This document shows positions 50,301 through 62,300 of a stretch of DNA of 64,000 nucleotides, one piece after another. The stretch is from contig LUCM01007134.1 in the NCBI GenBank assembly GCA_008360955.1, positions 62,001 through 126,000 on the forward strand, in the 5' to 3' direction. Position 1 is the stretch's first letter; every line of letters starts with the position of its first letter. Under the pieces are notes generated by a model, which saw only the letters and a program-made list of their open reading frames with translations, was not told the origin of the DNA and ran no database searches. Source of the stretch: Fasciolopsis buskii. Lineage: Eukaryota; Platyhelminthes; Trematoda; Plagiorchiida; Fasciolidae. The position numbers were made by a program, and so were the translations under genes.

Positions 50301-53300
50301 GTGCACTTATTAGATCACAATACATAACTCGTCCCTGAATCGGACAAATTTCAGCTAGCCCAAGTCATACAGCGAATATTTGCAGAAGATAATGGGTGGC
50401 GCTCAATGATACCAAGGGGGCAAGAATGAATGAAGAGGTAGTTAAGCGGGGTAACGGCGGCTCTTCTAACCCCGAAAAAGTACTTCATTTGAACCTTTAG
50501 GGAATGCGTTAAACTTTCAGGATGGGAAGCACAGCAGTAACAACAGATCATTGGGCCTTGTAGAGGGAAATCACTGACATCGTTTGCAACCTTTCCAGCA
50601 ACACATTAGGAAAACATTGCAAAATGTAACTGGAGTAACGAAACAATATGGTGTTGTATTTGCATGCCCGTGACGAAGGAAACATTTTTATCAGTTTTTC
50701 TGATAATTTAATGGTATTGATACGCAAACCTAAAGCCGCATTTTTATGGGTTGAAAAAGGACACCTATGTTTATTGGGAACCAAATCCGCGATTTGGGGT
50801 GAAACTGCAGAATGGGTCATTGGTAATGCTGGGTTAAAATTGACATCTTAACCATGCTGGTTGATAGTGCTATAATTTCATAAGTCTACCAATCCTCTGA
50901 CGTATTTTTCAAGGTTTGCTGTTAATGATTCTAAAGAAATATCTCAAATAGCTTTTCACTCCGGCAATGGGATTAACGTTAATCATGTTTGATAGATGAA
51001 TTGTGCGGTCTATGGGGAGAAGTTTGATCATGTTCACTGCACTTTGACTCACATTGCAGAAATCCTAAAACGCAATGGACACGAGGTTTTGCGTACGGAA
51101 TTGTGTGCATGAAGAGTAAGAATAATATGTTTGATGTATGGAATGAATCTAAATTTGATGCGAACTAATTATCTGCCAACTATTTTGCACACATTTCACA
51201 AAGTTATGCTGAAGCAGACACCAAGAACGTACTTTTGTAAGCCAGTTCTGTATGACGGAGAACAATATAAAATGCATGATTTAACTCAGCTGATCCGTGG
51301 TAATCTCATGTGATGTATTAAAAAACTGGAGGAAAGCAGATCTATTGCAGGTGCCGGAGCAGAGTCAGTCTAAATAACGAAATATCATTTTATCTTGCTG
51401 AAACGAACAAAAAGGTGACGGCATGTAAGTTCCCACTTACGTTGTTCGTGTTCTAAAATTGCACATAGCAAATGTAGCGGGAGCTTAGCACTAGAAAAGC
51501 GAGTCACTTGGCACAGTGAAAATAATCGATAGATGGATTTATAAATTTGACTCACTGTGTTTGTTGATTTCTGAATGCCAATACAAACCAGAACAATTGC
51601 TGACATTAGGACAGGCAAAAACTGGCAAAATTTGTTTTTCTAAATAGCAGTAAACGTTTCTTAGAAAAAGTTCCATATATGTCTATAATTTGAGATCCCG
51701 TTTTTGTGGGCCAAAAGACATTCTTAATCCAATGTTTGTATAAATTATTTGATGTTGCTTCTGGGAAAACAAAAACATTAGAATTTACTGTGATTTATCG
51801 TGATGTCTTCTTCTCGGTCTCGGACAGAACAATAAGCTCGGAGAAAAGGATCACATTTTCGGATGATGTTTTTCTGGCAACCATTTGAAACAGGCATTCA
51901 ATATCCAGTGCTCAGTGGCAATCGTGGTGCCATTCAAAAATACCTACTGGAGAAGTAATAATACTTACGTCTGATGTAAACTAAAAAATAAAAGCAAGAA
52001 ATATAGTTTTATCAATGAAAAAATGTAGTACGTTTGTCTTATTCACACTGTTGTATCAGGTCGGTCGCATCGTTCAGCGCTTGAAAGTCATAATAGGTTA
52101 TGGTCGAAAAGCAAGGGAAACATTTCTGGGATTCGGAAAGAATTCTGTCTGCTACTTTGCCCGTTGAATCAAAAGGGAACACATTTATATTCATACCAAG
52201 AAGCACGGAAACGAAGCATTTCCATAAAGACTGATAATTCGTAGTATTTGTCAAAAAATGCAATCAGTCGCTTATTTTCTTTCCATTGAATTGGTAAGGT
52301 CTCGGCTTTACTGAAGACGAGGTCTGTCATTCTGTTTTTCCTAGAAAACGTGTCAACCATGGCAAAATAACAAAGCACAATTTCGGTTCGTCCGCTACTA
52401 CGGAACACAAGATGTATGTGAAGTGCACGGTACTTACGTTCGTAACGCAGTTCTGCACGAAATCAACAGGGATATTGCGTGTTCATATTTGTCCCACGTA
52501 ACAGGTGACATTTGGACAAAATCAAGAAATGATTTTTGCAGCTTAGATTCACCGACAAAATATTCGGTGTCCCTCAAATGGCATGAATCATTGCAAACAT
52601 TCTCAGATTTCTGGCTTCTCTGCCATTCAAACGAGATGTAAAATAACAAATTATCATGAGAGAAAGTGAAACAGTTGCACGTGTATCTTACTTCGTTGTT
52701 GTTCTAAAATTAATTGTTTTCGTTGACAAGTGTTAAATACTATCACGGCCGTGAGTAAAACATAAGATCACTGCAAATTGCAGAAATCTAGATGAAATCC
52801 GTGATGAATCAAATGAGAGTGGTTCTGCGGGGCTAGTTTAGGAAATATTTTCCACTCGTCCTGGGAACTAATAGACAAGGACGTGTGAGAGATTCAGGTA
52901 GGTGATTTTATTCCGCTACAGACAAACTCCTGAGGAGTCTAATAAAAAAGGTGGCTGTAAATGTGTCATAATGTGCTTTCAAACGGTCTTTGCTTATCAC
53001 TGGAGCCAAAAGAGCGTTAGTTATTTGTCGTTTTTCTCCTAAAATAACTGGCCAAACCGAGGTTTTCAGGGAAGAGGTATATGAACTCTCGAAACTGCCT
53101 GTTTTGCTTTGAGAGATATAAATCCGCTTCTGTGGAGAAACTATCGGTTATGTTGTTTCCAAGATGAACTCAAAATCGTTAGTGGTACGAGAACCGCCCA
53201 GATCTATAATAATCTAAAAAACTTGTGGAAAAATAAACAAAATTACAACGATTCAGATTTTCAACCAAAAACATGTTGTTGGTACAAAGATCGTACTATT

Positions 53301-56300
53301 TTTGACAGCTTTTCAACTAGTTTCCGGGTAAACTGAGAAAAATTCTTTGGAATGGACGACTGAATACTTGGAAGGACAGAAATCAAACACTAATTGGGCC
53401 GGAAAACTGTTCTGCGCAGAGTATGACAAACTCTACTTACTTTGACGATTCAGTTCTGTGTAACAGAAAAATCAGAATAGTATTGCTTTCATCAACCGAA
53501 ACAGAATTACTCGAAATTAGCCTGGATTACGAACTACTTGCGACGAAAAAACAGAGAGCTTATTTGATTCACAAACATTTTCACATAGAACTTATTCAGT
53601 AGTTTTCAGTTTTTTGCCAACATTTCATTTGTTAACTGGTTTGGAATTTCGATCCTGCTCACCAGATCGATCGTTTCTTAATGGACTGCGATAACTCAGT
53701 GCACTGACGATGTCTCCTCCAGTGGCGATGGAATGTTTGCGAACTGTGACAACTTCCGGTTTAATAACATTATGCCACCGGTATCCGGTGTAGTCGTCGT
53801 TTATTTCCCCTGTGACGTTACAACACAAATCAGTTGCACAGAAGCTAATAATGAGAGCTCACTAAACCTAAACAATCCAGATGTGTATTGCACTCTCCAT
53901 ATCGTTGTTTCGACTCGAAATTTTAGACATCGGCCTTGTTTAACTCCCCTTACTGTCGGTACCAAAATATCGTTAGAATTTAAAATTAAGGAGTGGAATT
54001 TAAACATATCCTAAGCTGATTAGATGATTGTATGAGCAGTGATTTATGAACTACTTAAAGTCTATCGTAAATACTAAAATAATTTCATAAAATACAAATA
54101 CAAGGAAGATTAAACAAATTTCCCAAAATATATGCGACTAATGCTTAACTCTAGGTGTAGTCAAAATTAGTCTTCTTTTAGACATCCCGGTAAAACATAA
54201 GTGAAGTAGGAAAGCAAACGCAAAATCATTCAAGAGCTTCAGGAACAAGTCGGTCTTGAAATGCTTGTAGCCAGTAGTCACAGCATTATAGAACTACTGA
54301 CCATGGGTGTCCGTTCATACAGGTGACAGTGTCATTCAGCACGCTCCGGTTGAAGGAAATGATATAGCATGACCAAATAAATGAATGATTTGATGTATAC
54401 TTATTCATCGCAGTTATGTAAAATCAATTAAACAAAATATTGCTAGAATGGAATGAAAGGTGCTGTAAAATCAGATTGAACTTACCGATGAGGAATCCTA
54501 AATGAGCGAGAAATGAAGATATTAGTAAACGCTTCATGCCAGTTAAAGACAAATCAGCCTTAAAAGACATGACATGAGACATTTTATACTGATATTTCAA
54601 AGGTTTCTTATCTGATCGACTGGACTTGCTATAGGTATTAGAGTTCCAATGAAGCTAATAACTCCTTGATATTTCCATCTGAAAACTTACTTCGGAATGC
54701 CAGTTCTAAATGCAAGAATCAAGAATCAGTTAAATAACCAATATTTTTCATTGACCGATTGCGAGCAAGCAATATATTAGGAATTTAACTAGAGTATCGA
54801 ATATTTGTCTCTGTTGATAGCACTGGATAAAGAGTTTTAATGAAGCAAGTAGGTATAAAACATAAACCAGGAATGAACTTAAGTGATTGGTCCTATCGTC
54901 AAAAACAACTAATATACCACATTCCGCTAGGTTTCTATACTTTTTACGATTCGTTTTATCGTTTATCTTAAGAAAACTCAAAGACATAACATTTCTGATG
55001 AGGATATCATTGTAAGTCATTGACAGAATATGAAATTACTGTGTTGGCAATTTGTGTCTCTTTTTGTACTTATTGAGCTTATGGTAAAATGGTGTCACAA
55101 AGGAATGTGCACAAAAGCGTCTCACCAAGTTGTTTTTCTAGAAAAATAATTCAATAGTCATTTTACTTTAAGTTTATTGTTTTCGCTTCAAAACCACGTG
55201 GCTGCATGTGGAAACTCAATATCACTGGCAGGGATTCTCTAGAAATCGCAAACGTGGATGGTGTTTGCTAGAGCTGTATTTCTCAAGCCTCTTATTAACG
55301 ATTTTCTTCAATGCCTATTGATAAGACCCGGAAACCACCAACTAGTTCACAAGTTTCATTATTTCTGAGTTACAGTTCATTAAAATGTGAAACGTTTAAA
55401 AAATCACCGTGCCCAGCCATCAATTTGATCAGCTGTTACAATTATCAGAAAACAATGAGCTTCGTTCTAAATTTTATTATTCTGGAATAAATAGCCAAGT
55501 TTTTGTTGATTAATCTGTTAAATTTTAGACAGTGAAACACACAAAAATCTGGCTGGTCGGTATATAATGGGAGTTATGAAAGTTTAACTTCGGAATAAAT
55601 GTTAATTCATAAGCATCCTGAATTAGCTAGATGAAATGTATGCCAACTTACTAAGTGCTGCCAAGTCTGCAAAATGGAGAAAACATTAAATATAGCAGCG
55701 TATATCGAAAACTTACGTAAGCTACACGTACTTCGAAGCTAATCATATCAAATTCTATTTGCAGCTCACAAACTGCACAATTCTGAATGCACCGGCAAAC
55801 TTTAAAATGCGGAATACATCAGGTAGATAATTTGCTAGTTTGGACGAACGCCACGGTTGGGTTGGTGTGCACAAGAACTACATCCGTGGATAAAGCTATC
55901 TTGGTATTAGGAAACTAGACTGCGTTTTTCTTCTAATACATGCGTCTTCATTATTTGGCTGAAAACGAAAAGGCCGACTTACATTGGAGGTAATCTGCAT
56001 AAAAACAGTTTGGTTATTTCGATGAATCCAACAGAACACTATCATAAATTACTTATAAGTAGTAATATTCTAATCTCAAAATCGTGGAAGCCTGCAAGGA
56101 ATAAGGGATTCAAAAACACGTTGACTTTTAACTTTCGGTTACATAGATGACAACCTTGCTCTGGATGACCGTATATTGCAAAGAAATGATATGTTTTGGC
56201 ATTTGTTTTTTTTTCGTTGAAACAGAGCTCAGTCATACAAACGCGATTCAGTGGTCGTATTGGCGATGTAAGTGAGCAAGTGAAGCCGATGGTATACACG

Positions 56301-59300
56301 CGATTACGTATTTGCTCGGGAAAATCAATGAAATAGTTGAGAATATAGCGGCAGATGGTTTCGTCAACTTTGACAGAACAGTAATTTGTTTTCATTTTTG
56401 CATATTGTTGGTTGACCTGTTAAAATGATTTGGCTTGCAACAACTTACACTTCCGCTTCAGTACTGTTGAAGAACAATAGAGCAATATAGGAAACTGTGA
56501 GCCATTTGCGTTATGTCTGCGAAATATTGACCGTAAAAGTGATCTTCAAAGCAAGTAACTTTAGAGAACTTGTCTGATTCACTTACGTCCGAATTGTTTT
56601 ACTGAAATAATAAGATGGTGCAATGCAAACAGGAAATCTGTCATTGATTTTCCGAATTTAATTGGCTCAGATTCGATAAAAGGGAAAATAAAAATGGTGA
56701 TCAAATTTGTTCTGTCCAATCTTTGTAAATGACTAATTGGAACGTACTTGCAATTTGCTCTGAAATAAAAACCGTTTTACAATTAAAAGTTTATTATGTG
56801 ATCAATTACTGGATAATGTTTCGGAATGTTGAAATACCAACAGCACAATTATCAGAAATCAAAACGTTTATTGTTTTGACAAACTTACCACGCCTGTGGA
56901 TTTCTGCACGAAAGAATTCATGAATATATTAGCTCTGGGGTTGCCACTTCGGATGCAAGGTTACACGAGTGTTTCTAACACATTTAACTATTGGGGTATC
57001 AGAAGTGTAACTAATGTCGGCCGTGACAGCTCTAATCTTTTATCTGTCTTGGCTCACCAAAATCTCGGAGAATTACAGCTTCATTATAAGGTTCCGGGAA
57101 CTTGTGTGAGCAGCCATATTGCTCGGGATATTCAAACGGTTTGAAAACTTTTAATGGGGGCTCCAGAATGTTCTGTACCTACGCACTACCATTATTCATG
57201 AAGAACTAAGTTTATTCAGCTGTTTTTTTTTAATTAGTCATCGAAGATGAGGAAAATCTTGGGGGATTTTTCATAATCAAACGCGACCATTTACCGGAAT
57301 AAGAAATCTTAACTTACCACGAATGAACGCTAAGAGAAATGCGAGAAATCGTTGAAAGATTGACAGTTATAAATGAGTTCGATACTTCGACGTCGATGTG
57401 AATGACAGAAACAGTCAAGGTGGAACGCACATCAGTCAGTGGAATTGAAGTTAAGTTCATCAATGGGGAAAATAGAACTCCTAAAAAGTTGGTTTCTATC
57501 AGTGCATCTTTAATAAAACAGATAATAACAAGCATGCAGTAACTGGTTTTACTTGGCCCCTGCAATGGTGACGCCTGTTGATATAGTACTGGAAACTCAC
57601 CTTGGAATTTGGCCTCTGAGATTTGGAAAATTTAATACGTTAAACAATGAATGACTTTTGGCAGTGAATACAAAACCTGTTTATCGATACCAGCCAAAAC
57701 ACTTTTGCAATCCTTGTCACACATTGGCATCAATGGACATTTATTTGTGTTCACAGCTGAGTAGAAATGAAGTATATCAGTGAGAACGTAAACACACTAC
57801 TGGCCTAAGAGTATTCTATTGAAACACTGGAATACTGCGTTACCATAACCGGCAACTTGTTTCGTTTGTACATCTGACTGCTTCTGCGTATTTTGCGAGT
57901 ACCGGTTTCATGCAGAATTACACATGTGAGACAAAGTCGGCTTCCACTGCTCAATTTGATCTGAAAGCGATTTACAAAATACACGGCGGGAAAACACTTA
58001 CTGTATTGATAAACTGGAATATCAAAGCGTAGTGAGAATGAGTTCAAGAGAGTGATCGCCATAATTTACTTGGTAAAGTTTACACCTCAATGGGTAGAAT
58101 AAACTTATGTTTTGTAGTTACTTACTTAGTTTTCTTGTGTCTATATAACGACCATAGGAGAATAAGTAAAACATTCAATTCAGTGATAAAATTTTCCTAG
58201 ATTCTTATGACTTTTGTCAGAATTAACTGGTGATCAAAATGGGTCAACTTATTTTCGTTCATCTAATATTTTGCAGTCAAGCAAAGTGACAATATTACTT
58301 ACAGGCCACGTATCCTGAGTGTAATAATTGAGACTTGTTAAACATTATCAGATGGCAGGCAAAATAATCCATTTGATTGATTGGAAACCAACGATAAAAA
58401 CGGAGCAGAATAATTTTGATTTGCGACTAACAAGTTAAATTGAACTGAACAATGGAAAATCATTTTTTTCTTTCCATTTTAGACTTCAAGCACATGTCTG
58501 AATGGGATCCAATCCCTGATGTAGTGTCTGTTACGAAAATTGATGTGGTTAATTTTTAATTAGAAAATATATGACCGCTTTTAGGAGTGGTTCACCCGCT
58601 TAAAGGAAGACTACGTGTGGCCTCCATCTCAGCATTCGTATTTCACGTGCAATCTATTAGCTAGGCCTAAAGTCGCCTAAATGGTCACATTGGCTCCTCT
58701 CTCGGTGACCATCAGGAAAGTTAAAACTACTTGGAATTCTCAAGTTGCTTTTATTGCATTCTGTTACAAAGTTTCCGTAGCGTGTCCGACTCTTTAAACC
58801 CAGTAATTTGCAGTAAAATGAATAGGTTTGTTTCATACATTCCCTAGCGGCAGGTAAGCGCAGTTTTCAGATATATGGTAGAAAAATATGCATTGAACTA
58901 GCGAGACAACTCTTGCTACAGTATTTACATCTACCTTACAGAGAATGAATCGTGGAAACACTGGACGACTGCTTCAATTTTGTCAGCACACGCCAGGAGT
59001 CTACCTGCAGTGCATCCGAACTGGGTTGACAACCAAGGACAAATGATCATATGTTAAACATCAGAGACAGTGGGCCATCTAAGGAGACTATAAATTATTC
59101 TGACATCGAATCACATGGTTTTTTGCAAGGGTGTAGTCCCTTTGGGATTAGACACGTAGTTGGACATCGGTCTAAATATTCCGAGGGCGTAGATTTTATT
59201 TCAGGGTCATTCGTCTCAGATTGACTATTATGTGGAAACCACATGGATGATGAGTTTTTAAGATATATTCCGTCAAATTTATATGCAATGATTTGCGAAC

Positions 59301-62300
59301 TACATTCACAAATTACAGTCCGAAGATGACAGATTTTCATAGCCGAAGTATCGGTACATCTCCCGAAGGAACAGAGTAGAAATAAATTGATTCAAAAGGC
59401 CAGTTTGCTTTGCGTGTTTAACACCGAGTTCAAACTAATCAACTCACTCTCATACTCAGCTCCTGAATAAGAAAAAGGAAGATGTTTTGTTCGGGGAGCA
59501 GGCACATATACGGGACAAACAAAATGAGTTTAATTCATTCGATTAAGTGGTCGAGGGTTATACGATACGAGGAATCCGTCTTCTCTAGAATGATTCGTTC
59601 ATTGATTTCCATCTACTCTTTTGTCCGTTACATTCAATGTGTATTCTGACTGCACATTACAGTGAGTTATGAAATACAAAAAACCACTTTTCCTAATTAT
59701 TTCAAAACATCCTAGAAAAGCTATACAAAATTGTATTGAAGTGACACCAACTTCGCATTAGATATGGGTTTAATTCAGATGATACCAGAAAACGCAACAT
59801 TATTTTCATTTCACAAGCTTGGCCAGCCCTCTGTGCACAGTGATGAGCAATAAACGAGTGACCAATCTCAATAAGCACTTACGGCGTTGTCGTTCTACAA
59901 TTTGGGGAAAATATAAAAATATCATTGGTGTACTAAGTGCAACAAGTTAATCAAACGCGAGCAGGCCTTTTTGCTCCCTATATGGCTTTTGTAAAAGTAA
60001 ACAAATCCGTCCAGATCTTAGTGGGATAAATTAGATGGAACCAATATTGAGCACATTTAGCTGGCTTAGACAGCAGAAAGTTATGCGCAAATTATTGATG
60101 AAACGTACTGTGCAATTCCAGGCCTGCGTTGTGGCAAAGAAAATTCAGTCGATTAGAGCGCGTTGGTTTTAAATCAACCAAATGATAGATATCACCATTT
60201 CTCGAGTAATAAAATTTTCGGAGAACTTACTCCTCAAGTATTCTGAATTGGAGTGAATGAAATCACAGATGAAAGTTTTTACGCATGATAAACTTGCAAG
60301 AATATTATCAAGGTAACTAATTCGATTAGCCGGAGAGGATGTCGAACGTAAGCTGCAAAATGATTTTTCTATTCTGCTAGTGTTCTAATTTCATTTCTCG
60401 GAGGAAGAAATGGTTCAGCAAAACTGTTTTTTTTCTTTTGTAAGTTGATTGCCAACAAAGGAAAGATTTCTGGAACGCCACCACCGCTTGGGTATCAGTG
60501 ATCGGAACATCGAGTGAACGAAAGAGACAGCTGCGTAGTGGTGGGTACTCCAGCTTATGCACAAAAATTGACAGACCGGCCAAAACGCAGCAAATTTGTC
60601 ACGCCCTAGAAAACCATAAAAACGAGGCCATTTATTTTCTCTTCTTTTTTCATTAGAGAAACGAGGTATCTGCTGATCTTATCAGAAATGGCCATTTCTC
60701 ACTATAACCACTTATTCATTTTCCTAACCCGTGTTTAGCCAACTATGATGGTTTCTAGTAAAGTAAATCAATTTCATGAATGCCTTTGCTGCTCGATGCG
60801 TTTACTTACACTATTTGTTTTCCATGTGCACAAAACGAAAATGTTTTCGAAGTTTGGGTATACTGAAAGGCTTTGGCTTGAATCATAACGTTGACGATTA
60901 TGCTCGATGAATAAATTATCCCTTTGTTTCCACTCACTCATAAATAAAAGAGACAGCTCAAAAGCAAACCAAATGATGACTAAAAGTCGCTCGAGAATTT
61001 GGGAGTCCACTTTCGAAATATTCACTTTGCTGACTTATTGATACGTTACGCGTTTCGGTCAGAGCATGCTAGATTGCAAAATTTCGTGAACAGTTAAAAC
61101 GTCACTCACTTCGGTAAATTGCAACTGCAATGGGGAAAAGTTAAGCGATATATTTTGAAAAACACTGGCACGGTAAGTGAAATTTACAATTGTTGTGGAA
61201 CAAGGAGAGCCAAAATAAATAGCCGAAAAGTCTACAAATTATTCGCCAATGAACGTGTCACTCACATTGAATTTGTTCTGTAGGGTACAGACATAAATGC
61301 ATGCCGTAGCGAGTAGGGTAGCAGTATGTTTTTGTAAATATGCTAATTATTTTCCGAACTCCTTAAAAATGATAGACTCATGGAAAATTGGTAAGCATTC
61401 GTTTAACCGTCTGTCTTTTCTACTTGGAGAAATGACAATCAGTTCAAAGCAGACTCAAGTCACGCACAAATACAACTGCTAAACAAGTGATCCTGAACTG
61501 CAGTGTTAAGACGACGACGTTTTGGTGGAATCTTTTCCACAGGAGCCACGCAAGATGGGGACATGATTGTCGTCCAAAGCAAAGATACTTTCGCGGGAAT
61601 AGTGTCCTCTGATTACATTAGTCTGAATGTACACGCTAGAGTAATTGGTAAACCGGGTTGTCAAGACTAAGTCTCAATGACCAAGTGCTTGGGTTCATTA
61701 AGGTACAAAACACAGAGAAAGAGATTCCTGTGATTGAAATCGCATCGCCCGGGATAGTTTAACAAGAGTTTCAGCGTTTAACTAACTGACAAGTTGGTCT
61801 TAGAACACAAGCGTCATTATGCACTAGGCGAACCACCAACATAAATAAACTATCTTTGGCAGAATTATGGTCAAAATTTTGTTTCCAACTTCAGAGTTCA
61901 AAGTAGCTCCTTATTCAGATGCAATTCAAACCAAAAAGAGGAAATTTATTAGTAACATACGTTTTTGGTGGCCTGAAAGAGACATTTTATTCCACAATGG
62001 AAAATCGATAATTCAATGCCTGATGTATCATTAAGAATCAGTTGTCCAAAAAGTGACCATACGAAAAGGTTTGGGAAATACTCAACAAAGATGACTCGAA
62101 ATCGTTTATACATCTCATTACTTTATTTGTTATAATCTGAACAGCATCATCCTACAGTAAACCCAAGGTTTTTCATGTGAATGAAATTTTATTTCCACAC
62201 CGCAATAAAGACGACATTCCGGAATGAAAAGCATCGGAATGGTTACTTTAATTTTTGTTCCATCTTCTTCATGAGTGCAAAATAGTACAACTCACGTCTT

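Noticed and set aside
55717..55738. 22-nt minus exon-like match with GTAAGT
   Set aside because: Not a multiple of three; contains TAG in the working frame.
56042..56395. 117-codon minus ORF as a gene
   Set aside because: An upstream stop directly precedes the ATG and there is no acceptor; it lies in a gene M intron.
60810..60862. 53-nt minus exon with good splice sites
   Set aside because: It changes the frame and creates a stop in the following exon.
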